NCBI RefSeq assembly: GCF_028583425.1
Contig: NC_072793.1
Span: 173,701,681-173,765,680, forward strand
Direction: 5' to 3'
Source: Eublepharis macularius
Lineage: Eukaryota > Chordata > Lepidosauria > Squamata > Eublepharidae
DNA length: 64,000 nucleotides
Made by a program: the position numbers and the translations under genes. Below are positions 22,388 through 35,020 of the stretch, in pieces (position 1 is the stretch's first letter; every line of letters starts with the position of its first letter). Below the pieces are notes generated by a model. That model saw only the letters and a list, made by a program, of their open reading frames with translations. It did no database searches and was not told the origin of the DNA.

Positions 22388-25300
22388 TCACATTCTATAA
22401 AGTGACAAAGTAATTGCAGTTAGTTCAAACATAAAAGGAGGAACAAAGTTACAATGATTCCAGGTTTTTTTTGGATTATTTTCTTCTGCATCAGTGGAAG
22501 CTGCAAGTCTGTCCCTAGGGTAAGGATGGTTCATGGAGGGAGGTTGCCAGGAAACAGGATTTATGCACCCAATGAATGCCTGGGCACAAGACTGCTCAGA
22601 CTTTTTCAGGGTTCGGGTAACAGCTAAAGTTTGTCTCTGATACAGTTTCATTCCCAATATTTGCAAACAGGAGGAAGATGTGCGTTTTTTTAATGTTAGG
22701 AACATTTATCAGAGTGGGTTCTCTGTTCAAGATGGGTAGCTGTGTCTATAGCAGTAGAAAAGAGCAAGTGTCCAGTAGCACCTATAAGAATAACAAAATT
22801 TGTGGTAGGGTATGAGCTTTTGTGAGCCACAGCTCACTTCTTCAAATACCTGTTCTCTGTTGTTATTTGGTTTGACTGGCTGTAGTCTAATAATTCGTAT
22901 GCTTTCACCTAGATTTGAATATACTTGGCTTGCAGTCTTGTCCATACACCAAACATGATCCCTAGAATTCTCAGAATATTCCCCTGTGTGGATTCTTTGA
23001 TGTGCATCCTCTGAACGAAGCTCTTCCCACAGTCCAAGCATAAACTTCTTTTTGCCCTTGGGTGAACTCTCTGATGTGAAGGAAGTTTGGCTCTTCCTGG
23101 AAGTTGTTCCTCATTCCAAGCAATTTTATGGTTTCTTATCTGAATAGGGAGTACAAAGCAAAGTTCATTTGGTATTTGTTGCTCCCAGTAATGGGGTGGG
23201 GAGGCAAGTGGGGGAGACTCTAATACCTGAATAGCTTGGGGAAAGGAACACTGCCAGGAAAATCATCATTTATTATAACAATAACATTTTCATAGTAACA
23301 AATATTCAACAAATGTGTAAACTACACAGTAAAAAAGTTCTCAAACTACCAGCACCTGCATTTATATCCAATAAATATGTCAGATTTTGTCATCTGCTTA
23401 CTGATTGACTGAAAGTTTCATTTTTCCTTTTTAAAAAAATCATGTTTGTAATCTGCCTTGGGTCCCAGTGAAAAAAGGCAGACTATAAATGAAAATAATG
23501 ATGATAATAAAATAACAGTTCAAATAATGATACTTAGAAAATATAAGATACAGGATTCCAGCTAGCTGGCTTGTTAGCTAAATAGTAGATAGATAGAGAA
23601 ATAGATATAAAATTGTTTAAATGTCTCTGTTCAATAGTATATCTGCCAATAGTGCATATAGTAGAGATGTATTAGTTCTTCAGTATCCTCAAAGAATTAA
23701 TTCCGTCACAATTTAATTAATTCATTAATCCTCAGAGAATTCACTATTCATGTTCGCAGTCAGAGTTTCCAGTTATAAAAATTAAGGGTATAGAATTGTG
23801 CTTTGTTCTGGGATTTTTTTGTCCCAGCGCATTATAAATAATACTCATTTCTCAGTAAATTTATTACCAGAAGAATTCAATCTTAATCTTAATGTTAATT
23901 TTGACATTAATGCAAAATCCCAATTAGTGGAGATGGATTTGTCTTTTCCTCCAATATGCAGTACCAGGAATTTTGAGTGGGAATTGTAGGTAGCATGAAG
24001 CCTTCTACATCCCCACCTTGTCCTCCAACCTCCCACCACAGCAGATGTACTGGCGATTTACTTACTGATGGACACTGTGATGATCCTTACAATGGTCAGG
24101 ACAGGAGCCACAGCCAAGAAGCCAATCCCTACATCAATGGCTCCCACACCAGACACTACATGTGAAATAAGGGGAAAAGAGCAAAACGATTTCAAATCCC
24201 CCTCTGTTATGGAAGAGAGTTTGATGCCCCTAAAAGATGGGAGTCACTTGCACAGGTTGAAAGCTCAGGTTTCAAACAGACGATCAGGCAGCCTCAAGTT
24301 TCAAAACCATCTTCTCTGTTTTCTTATTAGAATTTTAAAGGGAGGGGGAAAAGACATGACACAGACATACCTCCACCCCTTAAAAAGGTACTACAATACC
24401 TTTGAATAGCTAAGTCAAGTGGACATTGAAGGGTTAAGGACACTTTCACTTTCCTGCATGGTCCCAAGGCAAACTTGAGGCTGTATAATTTTGCATTTTA
24501 TGGGCCGAGGAAGATGTCCTGTCTTGTATTTGAACCCTCAGCCAGGAGGATGGTTTATGTCAGGGTTGCCCAACCTGGTGCCTATGGGCACCATGGTGTC
24601 TGCTGACACTTTACCTGGTGCCCACCAAGTGTTTTTAGAAAGAAGGTGGGGCTGTTGCACAGCACAGCTTCTAATTGGCTACTAATAGGGTTGCCAGGTG
24701 TCTGGTTTTCACCCAGACAGTCTGGTATTTGGGGAACTGTCCAGAGAAAATGTTCTCCCCAGACCAGACATCTGGCCCCTCTCCTTCCCCTTTCCCTCTC
24801 CCTTCTCCGGCTGTGCAGTTCCATTGTCATGCTGGAGAAGTGGCCAGCCAGCCTGGGAGCCCAGCTCATCTCCTGCAGCTGTGCAATGCCACCCAGAAAT
24901 GACAAGTATGGAGTTGGATGATGATATCCCTTCCTGCTGAGATCAGTAAAAATCACCTGTTTGTAGGAGGAGGGGGAAGAAACACACAATCCCTCCTAGG
25001 GTTGCTAGTCTCCTGATGGGGGCAAGATGTCCTCCAGATCCAATTTCTGGCCATTGGGAAGTGAGGTCACACCTCTAGTAACTGCTGCTTTCAGCAATTC
25101 CTAGAAATGCATGATGTCACTTCCTCAGTTCCCCTGGAAGTGATCTCACACTGTCATAAATGACCAGCCCACATGACTTTCCCCTCCAGGTGTCCTGCTG
25201 GTTGCCAAGCCAAGCCTGGCTATCCTAATCCATCCTTATCAAATATTTTCCGTGTTTACTTACCCAGGAACAAAATGAGAATCCCAGAGAGCATCAGGGT

Positions 25301-28300
25301 GATAACCAGGCCATCAAAGAACAGGCTGTCACTGGACACTGAATATACGATGGGAGACAGAAAAGGGAAATGGCAGAAGGGAACTCAGTTCCACACAAAC
25401 ACACCCCATCATGAGAATGGGTATTAGGCTGCAGAAAGCACAAACTTGCCTTGTCACCTGTGCTGAAAGGTGATGCGGTTAAGTCATTTTAGACTGAGGA
25501 CAAGCTACCTGAGTATTTTGGCCCCACTCTGTCTGAGACCCCTCTGTCTCACTTCCAGGATTGTCAACTTTGGGTTTGGGAAATCTTGGAGATTTGGAGG
25601 GTGGAGCCTAGGGAAGGTGGAATTTGGGGGAGGGACCTCAGTGAGGGATTATTTATTTATTTATTTATTGCATTTCTAGACCGCCCTCCCCGTCAGACTG
25701 GCTCATGGCAGTGTAACAGCATAACAATTTGTAACATACAGTTTTAAAACAACAAAAACATTATAAAAACATTAAAACACTATTCCATATACAATGCCAT
25801 GTGATTCTATAGTCTGCTGTCTATTGCCTCCAGGGGAACGGATCTCTGTAGTCTGGAGATCAGCTGTAATTCTGGGAAATCTCCAGGGCACCACCTGGAG
25901 GCTGGCAACCCTACCCACTTCCCAAGGCCCATCTGCTCATTCCTCTGTCACATTTTGCTTCCCTCCCCTTCCCAGAGGATCCACCAAAGGGGTCCATCAT
26001 CTCCGGTGCTTGGACAGGTCCATATGGAGCTCTCAGACTATGGATCTCAGATAATGAATTGGGTCTCCTTAGAGGAATGTGGGAGATGCACAATGAGATG
26101 AGAGGGTTGATTCATAATACAGTTAATTTTAAAAAATAAACTTGTTTGTACCCTACCCGGGAATTTGAGAGGAGTGGGCTTGGAAGCGAAAGTCTCCCAT
26201 CCAAGCACTGGCTTCAGCCGCTACACCTCCCAGACTTTCCCACTCACCACAGACTGTTCCTGCTGCTCCTTTTAAAATAGGAGATGAAATACTTACAGAT
26301 TAAAAAGAAAATGATCCTCATCTGGTTCAGCAGGCTAGGATGATCCTTCGCGATGATCTTGACAACCGGTTCTGTTAAGAGTAACAGGAGGGGAGGGCTT
26401 CAGATGTTGGATGGAAGGGTGCCTACCTCATGTTAGTGTTGGGCCCTGTGCAGGCTCTGTTGGATTTGGGGTGTACTTTGCCCATGATGGCTTGGGAGAG
26501 GAGGGAAAGCAGTGTTGCCAACTCTGGGGTGGACAATTCCTGGAGACTTTGGGATGGAGCAGGGTATAATACCATTGAGTCCACCCTCCAAGGCTGCTAT
26601 TTCCTTCAGGTGAATTGATCTCTGTAGTCTGGAGATCTGTTGTAATTCCAGAAGATCTCCAGACCCCACCTGGAGGTTGGCAGCAACCGCCTCTGGTGGG
26701 TGTTGGATCACTCTCCCACTCAGCAGTGGCCCAATCCTGACCATTTTGGGCCCATTTTTGGCTATTTTCAGCCCCTTTTTACCATTTTGGGCACAAGTTC
26801 TGCCCTGAATGGCCAGGATTGGGTCCAAAACAGCCAGGATAGGTGATGTCAGGGGGTGGGGCATATGCAAATCAGTTATGCTAATGACACATACCCAGTG
26901 CTGGTAAAGGATGTGGCATATGCTAATGAGGTGTGCTAATGAGTTCCTCCAACTCTTTTTTTACGAAATGACCCCTGGATATACCCATTCCTTCGCTTAT
27001 GAGAAATATATGATTCTTCTGTGAGAGCTCTTGCTGTATAATGCATGTTACTTTAAAAAAATTAAATTAATTTTTTTATTAATTTGGAATGTTGTGTTTT
27101 ATATATTTTAGGTTTATTGTTTATACCTTTTGTGTTGTACTGTTAACCATTTAAATAAAGAAAATAAAATGAAAGACCAAAAAAAATAAAATTTTAAGGG
27201 TAAGTAAAGGTCAGCCAATGTTGTGTAATAGTTATAGCCTTGGATGTAGACGGAGGAGACTGGGTTCAAATTCCCACTAAGCCATGAACCTCTGACTGAC
27301 CTTGGGCAAGCCATTCTCTCCTGGCAAACTTACCCCACAGGGTCAGAGTGAGGATAAAACGGTGGGAAAGAAACCCACGTTCCTCATTGCACTCTTTGGA
27401 AGAAGGGTGGGATAAAAATCTAATGACAGAGAGATAGTGGGGAAGGATGGGGGAAGGGAAGATGGCAGGGGACAGCCAGGAGAAAGAATCACAGAACCCG
27501 CCACCCCCACATCAAATACTTTCCACTTACTTATCACAAAGACAATGAGTCGAGCCAGAAGAAGAAAGTTCGTCAAGATGATCACCACATGGAGGAACTT
27601 CACACAGAAGACAAAAGCTGAAATGAGGGAGGGGGGAGTAAAATGATGAAGGGAGAATGCCTCAGTCCAACCATCTTCCCCTTCTGGGGAGGTGAGGCTC
27701 CTCTGAGGGCCAAGCTACACATGACGAATGACACTTGAACGGCAAGTGGATTGAGTGGAGGGCAAGTGAACAGGGAGAAATACACTTGCCATTCAAGTGT
27801 CATTCGTCATGTGTAGCTTGGCCCTGAGTCTGAACGTCAAAGAGCACACAGAGAGAAAGTGAGGGACGCATGACTGATTGGGCCCTAGTCATTCTTACTA
27901 TGAATTAAAACTCATGGACAGAGAATCAGCAGAGTTCTTAGGATTACACTGTAAAAATGGTAAGAGTAAAGTGACTTTAACAAGCCTCCACTAGCCACCA
28001 GTCAGGGATGGTCTAGTTTTTGATTTTCTATATTGAACAGGGGGTTGGAATAGATGACCTCTCATGCACCTTCTAGCTCTAGAACTGTGTGACTTTCCCT
28101 CCATTATAAGACAAAATCTTAACCGATCAGAAGGGGGGAAACTGGGGGACACGCAGACCTGAAGTTATCCTCTTGACATTTGCATCCCAAAAATGAATTT
28201 GAAAGTTAATGTAAACAAACAAACGACTAGGCCTTGAACCAGGCAGAGCTTGAAAGAGAGAAGGAAGTTTTCAAAGTAATGTGTGCATTAGAAAAAGATT

Positions 28301-28761
28301 TTTTTTAAATCTTTCCAACTTAAAAGCAACTCCTTTCAATTAATAAATGACACAAAGACACTTTATTTTTCGTCCTGCTCCTTTCTGATGCTAGCAAATC
28401 CACTGTGGCCTTCAATACACAGCTCGTTGCCAGGCAACCACATTCATTTCCCTGAAACTCAAGTGGTGTTCTTTGGAAATGTATTAGGGGGTTTCTCAGG
28501 AGAGGAAATCTTTCCCTGAAGAGGCAGCTGATTCTACCTCTGAACATACCCAAGAATTCTTTGCACAGTGCAAAGGCCCCAGTGAGGTTCTTCTCTTCAT
28601 TTAAGCAATTTGAGGAAAGGGGGCAGCCCCCCCCCTCAAATGCCCTGGCTCGAAACTGAGTGATACACCACCCTCTCCTGCTTACCTGGCAACAAGCCGA
28701 CCGACCCAAGGGCGCCCATCAAGGTGCCAAAGAACAGTGAGGCTATCTGGGGGTCTTCCAT
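22388..28761 (-). CDS. Unrecognised multi-pass membrane protein, six phase-1 exons
   Basis: Exons by eye: 28686-28761 (ATG at 28761), 27531-27617, 26297-26371, 25264-25338, 24066-24155 and 22388-22623 (stop). The five inner joints all have GTAAG donors, and every junction is phase 1, so the pieces join into one open frame of 212 residues. Exon 1 encodes MEDPQIASLFFGTLMGALG. The middle exons encode hydrophobic stretches: FLHVVIILTNFLLLARLIVF, MRIIFFLIL, FDGLVITLMLSGILILFLV and GIGFLAVAPVLTIV. The last exon gives a polar C-terminal tail (TDAEENNPKK). About four to five membrane passes are expected. The first five exons are well supported; the acceptor of the last (ACTTTAG/CT) is weak. I do not recognise the family. 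Short exons of 75-90 nt of one phase, each about one helix, are typical of genes that grow by exon duplication. Confidence 0.6.
22728..22860 (-). repeat. Fold-back repeat copy
   Basis: It begins at a GGGTAGCTGTGTC end and, on the minus strand at about 22810-22848, shows TTGAAGA, GTGAGC-TGTG-GCTCAC, then AAAAGCTC, a decayed hammerhead-like core with its stem still perfect. Confidence 0.55.
22965..23140 (-). pseudogene. Zinc-finger relic
   Basis: The complement shows a HQRIHTGE stretch and GKSF-like fragments (CTTGGACTGTGGGAAGAGCTTC), two to three decayed fingers without an open frame through them. It lies in the last intron of the membrane-protein gene and is presumably a remnant of a lost C2H2 gene of this cluster. 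Confidence 0.65.
23140..24060. other. AT-rich intronic stretch
   Basis: No coding sign. It holds a LINE 3' tail at about 23380-23520 (TCTGCCTTGGGTCCCAGTGA) and otherwise AT-rich sequence without a repeat I can name. Confidence 0.4.
25555..25910 (+). repeat. GTTGCCA-type repeat split by a LINE tail
   Basis: The two halves (25555-25647 and 25794-25910) of one short repeat flank an insert at about 25648-25793 that begins with a TTTA microsatellite and GCATTTCTAGACCGCCCTCC, a LINE 3' end in minus sense. The insertion is therefore younger than the short repeat. Confidence 0.6.
27215..27425 (+). mobile_element. Old tRNA-derived SINE
   Basis: Has GGGTTCAAATTCCCACTAAG (B-box region), GACCTTGGGCAAGCCATTC and CACAGGGTCAGAGTGAGG. 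It lies in the intron of the membrane-protein gene just downstream of exon 2. Confidence 0.6.
27703..27828. mobile_element. Short palindromic MITE
   Basis: About 125 bp, ends CTGAGGGCCAAGCTACACAT and its exact complement; the inner arms hold GAATGACACTTGAA. Near-identical copies are at 32283-32405 and 49853-49977, so this subfamily is young. Confidence 0.8.
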
Positions 28762-29109
28762 CTCTGCTCCCCACTTTCTCCCTGCCTGGGACCAAGCAGT
28801 CCCTCTTCCAAGACCTCCTCTGAAATCCATTGCGGACAGACAGGCTCTGCTCAACCAGTTTACCTGGGGAGGGAAACGAAAGTCGAAACAGGTTTCAGGG
28901 AAAGGGAATGACTTCATCTCAAATTCAACTGGGGAAACACACTTGGCTTGGCTTGAGGCAAGGGTGCCCTCCAGTGCCGAATGGGCAATTTTTCTTTGCT
29001 GATGGAGGTATTTATCTTATGCAGATATTCCAGCTTTGCTTGTCTAAGGACATTTTAAAAATTACTGTGTTGATTATCTTATGTAGTTCTTCCTTTCAAT
29101 AACCTTTCT

Positions 29110-29330
29110 ATACAGTTTTATCACCTCTTTTCTCCAAAGAGCTTAGGGTAATGTACCTGGCCTCCTCCCACATTTTGTCCCTCACAACAACCCTGTGAGG
29201 TAGGTTCGGCTGATAGAGAGTGCTTGGCCCAAGTTCTCCCAGCGAGCTTCCATAGCAGAGTGGGGATTCGAACCTGGCTGCCCCAGATCCTTGTCTGAAA
29301 CTGTAATCACTGTGCCGTGCTAGAGTTCCC
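29110..29330 (-). mobile_element. tRNA-derived SINE
   Basis: The complement gives a tRNA-like head (GTGATTACAGTTTC), GGTTCGAATCCCCAC (B box) and CACAGGGTTGTTGTGAGG. It lies upstream of exon 1 of the membrane-protein gene. Confidence 0.65.
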
Positions 29331-31450
29331 ACAGGCAACATCCCGCCGCCATCTGGTTGTAAAGTCTCTGTGGCGATCACGTGCAGTCCATATTGTCTAG
29401 TTTGGGCCTAAGGTTGTGTGCCTTCACTAACAAATATTGATCATGATCTACATCTCATTCATCTAGCGTTTGGAGATTGGTTGTAATTCTAGGAGGTCTC
29501 CAGGTCCCCCTGGAGATTGGCAACCTCCATCTGAGATGGCCATGAAATAGTCTCCTTCAGATAAATGAGACGAGTGCTGGGGAGAGTCAGTAGGAAAAAG
29601 AACCAGTCAGGAATCAGTGCTTTACTCTTTGCTTGGATCTTGTTTTAAACTGTTGTAATATATCCCACCTTTCTGGCAGTTTGTAAGCTTTAAGTATAAA
29701 TAAATTCATCTGCCTCCTGGATATATATTCAATTGCATCTGAAGAAGTGAGCTCTGATTCACCAAAAAATTATTCTGGAATAATTTTTGATACTCTTTGA
29801 AGTGCCTTTGATATCCCTGTAGGATCAAGAATTAGGAGCCTGCTTGCCTGCCTCCGTGCTCTGAATTGACAACAATGGGAAAACCACACAAATGTGTGCA
29901 TTTCCCCTGTGGAAAACACTTGGATTTTTAAACCAGTGTCTAGAACTCTGGTCTGCCAGAAAAGCACCAGTTCAGATATAACAGCAAATTATGGGTCAGT
30001 ATAGAAGTTGATACAATTATCTTGTGATTCAAGTGGCCTGGGGTGGGAGACTCAGGGTTGCCAGCTCCAGGTTGGGAAATTTCTGGAGATTTGGGGGGTG
30101 GAGCCTGGAGAGGGCAGCGTTTGGAGAAGGGAGGGAAGGGACCTCAGCAGGTTATAATGCCATAGATGGTACCCTCCAAAGCAGCTATTCTCTACAGGGG
30201 AATTGATTTCTGTCATCTGGAGATCAGTTGTAATTCTAGATCTCCAACCATCACCCAGAGGCTGGCAACACTAGCGTGGAGGGAAGCAAACCGAGCTTGA
30301 AATTCGTTAGCAGAGGAGCAAACTCAGTTTGCCACTGCATCTGATTTTGTTTATGTTTGTTCAATCACCAATAGATAGAAAACTGCTGGAATTTGAAATG
30401 TGTTTTTTTCTTCTAATTTTGTAGTGGGATTTGAATTATGTGCTCAATTGCCCACGGCGCCAGGATACAAAACAGCATTACTACAAATCTCCAGGAATTT
30501 CCCAAACAGGAGTTGGCAACCCACACGGTTGTAAGACCCCATCTGGAGGTTGGCACCCATTGCCAGCCTCCAGGTGGAGCTTAATGATGTTCCAGAATGA
30601 CAACTGAGCTCCAGACTATAGAGATCTGTTCCCATGGAGGAAACCACAGATTTATGGGACATTATACTCCACAGAGGTCCCTCCTGTTCCCAACCCCTTC
30701 TTTCCTCAGGCTCCACCCCCAAATCTTCTGGAATTTTCAAACCCAGAGTAGGCAAGACTGTACTCAGCACTCTGCTGGTTCGACTCCCACTACAGCCCTG
30801 AGTTTGGTAGGTGGCCTGAGATAAGCCACTCCCCTCAGCCCCACCTCCCCAGCTGGATTGTGGAGATAATAACAACACTGACCTTGTTTACTGCTCTGAG
30901 TGGGGTAGTAATCTGTCTAGAAGAGTGGTATATAAGCACAGATATTATTTTTGTTGTTGTTATTATGTAACCACAGCCAGCTCTTTCATCTCTGAAATTA
31001 GTGGGGTCTAAAAGAAAGGCACCTTTCTCCCAACTCTTAAAAAAGTATTAAGCCATATTTATTAAAGTAAGAATTATTGTTATTCTTTCTCTCTATCAGT
31101 GGATGGGTAAAGGGTTAAGAAGGCGACAGAGCTGAATTTCCTAGACAGAAGACTAAGGGAGAGGGGGAAATACTGAAGTCCTCCACCGCCGCTGCCTCCC
31201 ATTTGGGGATTTCTCTTTCCTTGTAGAAGAGGAGCGGGGACTGGAGGATGCCTGGACAGGTAAAGAACTGCAAGGTGGGGAGAGAGGAGGTCCCTGCTGA
31301 ATAGGCAGCCCTTCAAGGAGGGGGGGTGTCTTTCTGGGTCCCACGTGCAGAGCAGGGCCAGGAAGCCTCTTCTCTGTTCTGAAGGAGGCTTGCCAGCACT
31401 GGCTCTCAATCTGTCCCCTGGAGCTGACTTGGGAGTGGATCTGCAGCCAG
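29330..31450. other. Repeat-rich intergenic stretch
   Basis: Contains a hammerhead-like remnant at about 29732-29760 (CTGAAGAAGTGAGC). GTTGCCA-type repeats lie at 30055-30275 (plus) and 30500-30760 (minus), and a partial Sauria-like 3' tail at about 30830-30960. No gene seen. Confidence 0.5.
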
Positions 31451-31702
31451 GAGGGAGTCTCAGAGCAGAACCACAAGTGACAAAAGGCACAGATTGGACA
31501 CTGGTCTGCTTCCCTCAAGTTTTGATGGGAAATGGAGGCAGCTTGGCGGAATATTGGACAAGTGACAGTTGAAAAGTCCATTGGACAGCAGTCAGAGAGC
31601 CAGGCTGCGAGACCAGGATGCCTACATTTCCCATCAAAACTTGAGGGAAGCTGACAAGTGTCCAATCTGTGTCAGGCGTCACTTGTAGTTCTGCTCTCAT
31701 TA
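31450..31702. mobile_element. Palindromic MITE, long form
   Basis: Ends CTCAGAGCAGAACCACAAGT and the complement of GAGAGCAGAACTACAAGTGA, with the CAAGTTTTGATGGGAAATG arms seen in the other long copies. Confidence 0.75.
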
Positions 31703-32229
31703 TGTGGGGTCCAGGACAGATCCCTGCAATATCCCTCCTCACCTAATCGCTCCGGAGTAAGGCAGGGTAGGTTATCTCCTGGACACTTGGCAACCCTCCT
31801 TTAAAGGCAAGTGGTTCTCATACTGGACAGGGAAATAGAGCTGGCTTCGTGGGGATCTCCAGCAGTCTGCAATTGAAAGGAGGGGCTAAGAGGAAATGGA
31901 AGGAGCGCTGGGGGCAAAATCAAATAACTGGTGGTTTGGGGGGGGGGTATAATTTCACCATCCCTTCTCCAGAAAGAAATCCCCCCCTTATGATAAAAAT
32001 GTCCAGTCCCTTGAAAAGAGGCTTAACATGTGGAAATGGGCAGCTGAAACTTTCAATGGCACGGAAGTAAACGACATCATCAGGTATATAGGGTTGCCAA
32101 TTCTAAGCTGAGAAATTCCTGGAGATTGGTGGCACTCGAGGAGGGCAGATATTGGAGAGGGAAGGGTGTGGTGGTGTAGAGTCTACCCTCCAAAGCTGCT
32201 GTTTTCTCCAGGGAAACTGCTCTTGGTTG

Positions 32230-32810
32230 TTTGTTTGGTTGTGTGTTTATGTCATTTACAGTCCGCCTTTCTCACTGAGACCCAGGGCCAAGCTACACAT
32301 GACTAATGACACTTGAACAGCAAGTGGATTGAGTGGAGGGCAAGTGAACACGGAGAAGTACACTTGCCATTCAAGTGTCATTCGTCATGTGTAGCTTGGC
32401 CCTCAGTATGAGTTTAGAACAATCAGTATCAAGGACATTTCCATACAGTATCAAGGACATTTCCACACAACGTCATGGACATTTTCATAAACAATGCCAT
32501 AGGGTAAATATAAACACGTTTACAAAGTCCTACCATTAGCAAGGATCCAATACAGAGTAGAAGAAATGCTGAAACTGAACAAAATGAATTCTAGGACTGA
32601 CATTAGACAACATGAAGCATGGTAGTGCAAAGGATTACATATTTAAAGCAGCAGATAGTATGTAAGGCAACATGGTGAAGTCTATGGTCCCTAACTCATT
32701 ACTGAAGCACCTGAGACCCCATCCCTACAATACAGCTCTCCTATCTGAGTAAAAAGCCTTTATGAATAATCCTGTTTTGCATCGTTTGTGGAAAGCCAGG
32801 AGAGCGGGGA
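32230..32810 (-). mobile_element. LINE 3' tail with nested short MITE
   Basis: The minus-sense tail (ACAGTCCGCCTTTCTCACTG on the plus strand) is interrupted at 32283-32405 by a short palindromic MITE and then continues to about 32810, where GTGGAAAGCCAGGAGAG matches the copy at 38880-38900. Confidence 0.6.
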
Positions 32811-33069
32811 TGAGTTGAGATGGGAGAAGCCCTCCTGCAACCTTGCGGCATCATATGGATGGCTGAAGGAACCCATATCAGGCATCCTCTTTCCTTCTTG
32901 CTGTCTGTGGACCTCCACCTTTCCTTGAATGGGCAATGTTTTGAGTCAGAAATAAAAAGTGCAGGTCTATTTTCTAAAAATCCACTGTTTTGGCCACCCC
33001 ACAAGTTCACTCAATGGTTTCAGACAACTTATAGATCTCCCAGCCTCACTCGTCCCTCTCCATCTGCAA

Positions 33070-33290
33070 AATGGAGATCATAACATTGACCTATTTTGTA
33101 AGGGTGCTGTAGGGATTTCTGAGACCTGTGTACATGAAGTGCTTGTGAGGTAGGTAAGGCTGAGTATTTGTGACAGGCCCATGGTCGCCAAAAAGCTTCC
33201 ATGGTACAGCGTGGGGATTGAAACTTGGAGCTCCCAGATCACAGCCCAGCACTCTAACCACTACATCACACTGGCTCTCAATGCATATCA
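33070..33290 (-). mobile_element. tRNA-derived SINE
   Basis: The complement carries AGCCAGTGTGATGTAGTGGT at the head and GAGGTAGG-type body. It is about 190 bp upstream of the SCAN exon of the plus-strand gene. Confidence 0.65.
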
Positions 33291-33482
33291 AATCAATGTG
33301 TGCATAAAGGGAAGAAGAGACATGAGCATACTACCGCCTCCCCTGCCTAGGCGCAGTATGGGAGCATAGCATCTACATGTGTAGGCCTCTTCGCCATGAC
33401 TGAAACACACCATGCTCATATGCTCATTGTGTAATTTATTTCCACAGTTTCTGACAGAAACATTACTAAGTGGCCACCCAGG

Positions 33483-34220
33483 ATGAAAATGGAAGAGCAA
33501 GGCACTACAATACAGGAGGCATCAGAGGGGATAGGAAAATCCCCTCTCGTCCTCCAGGCAGGGAGTATCGGGGAGTTCCTGACAAAGAGACCAGGAAATC
33601 TGATGCATCAGCAACAGAGGGAGGGTTCCCTTTCCCTTGTACAGTGGGACACTCAGTGGCAGAAGTTCCTCAGGATGCTGGAGTCCTCTCCATCTCCATG
33701 GGGAATCCCACAGGTGCCAGAGAAACCTTCACCCTGGAATGAGGCCAAGGCCTTTCTGACCGCCTTCGAGCAAGTAGCTGAAGCCTGTCAGTGGCCTGAG
33801 GAAGAGTGGGTGACCCGGCTCCTACCAGCCCTCAGCGGAGAAGCCAAGATGGCCTACATCAGCCTGGATGTCAGAGACAGAGAGGATTATGGGAAGGTGA
33901 AGGCAGCCATCTTGCGAGAGGATGCCCTGAGCCGGGAGAAGCGGCGTCAAGAGTTCAGGTGTTTCTGCTACCAGGAGGCTGAGGGGCCGCAGGGCGCTTA
34001 CAGCAGACTGCGTGAAATCTGCCACGGGTGGCTGAGAGTGGAGAATCAGACCAAGGAGCAGATCCTGGAGCTCTTGATCCTGGAGCAGCTGCTGACCATC
34101 TTGCCCCTGGAGATCCAGAGCTGGGTGAGAGAGCAGGGGCCTGAGACCTGCTCCCGAGCGGTGGCCCTGGCTGAGGAGTTCCTCTTAAGACAGCGAGAGG
34201 CCAAGAGGCAGGAAAAGGAG
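33483..34220 (+). CDS. SCAN exon (extended form) of plus-strand SCAN-C2H2 gene
   Basis: A 246-codon exon, ATG at 33483 (a second ATG two codons on has the better context), donor GAG/GTGAGG at 34220 in phase 0; a likely acceptor TTTCCACAG lies at 33447. Residues about 84-150 ([50 protein letters not shown]) form the extra N-terminal lobe of extended SCAN proteins. Residues about 154-240 are SCAN itself ([61 protein letters not shown]). SCAN descends from a retroelement capsid that the host took over long ago; this is a host gene and its frame is whole. SCAN serves in pairing with other SCAN proteins. Confidence 0.9.
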
Positions 34221-34489
34221 GTGAGGCCATTCTGCTACATGGGCCCTGTGGGAGGGCCTGGAGAGGAGCAGGGGCTAAGATCTCTGTTGGTACCAGGAGG
34301 TTGAAGGGGAACAACAGGGCATGAGTGACTGACTGATCCGTTGCCTCTGCATTCTGCAAGCTCAGTCCAGATGAGTTGGGGGGATACTATCTCTCAGTCC
34401 AGGATAAAATGATTAAGCTGCTTCGGATGGGGATCATATTCTCACTTAACAGAGCAGAACCTCATATATTTTTGCAGTTATTTTAAATT

Positions 34490-34830
34490 ATTTATTTACA
34501 ATATTTATACCCCACCTTTCTGTTTTCATTAGAACCACCAAGGTAGCTAACACATTAAAAATGTATGCAATAAAAAAACAAATCTTTAAAACAATTAAAA
34601 CAAAAACTAAAATGCATCACTCACACAATTAAAACTAAACTAAAATGCACATAACATAAAACTGGCAATTTAGAAACAGGGCAGGGCAACAATTAAAATG
34701 GGGGGTTAAAAAGTTAGGGAAACTTTGGAATAAATTAATCAAGTTAAGCAGATAGATCACAGTGTCTGTGAGTGTGCCAGCTGGATCTCTCCTTCTCATG
34801 TGAATCGGGCTGATTCCTAGTTTCCTTTTT
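34490..34830 (-). mobile_element. LINE 3' end in intron
   Basis: Plus strand reads TATTTATACCCCACCTTTCT then AACCACCAAGGTAGCTAACA, the complement of a common LINE tail. It lies in the first intron of the plus-strand SCAN gene. Confidence 0.5.
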
Positions 34831-35020
34831 TTGTTTCTGGCCCCCAAAAGTTATTCCTCAAAAGTTTGTATCTTCATGAAGAAAACTCCTGATTTCTTCC
34901 TATTTCATTCCAGTGGATCAACTCCACTCAGGAGGACTGTGGAACTCTCCCTTCTGTTGCAACCCCCCCAGACTCAGCTCTGATGCTCTGCCCTGAAAGA
35001 GTTCTTCCCTGCTTTTGTAG

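Noticed and set aside
33483-34220. Viral gag fossil
   Set aside because: SCAN has viral ancestry, but the exon is whole, has a donor in phase, and joins a linker and C2H2 exon as in known host genes.
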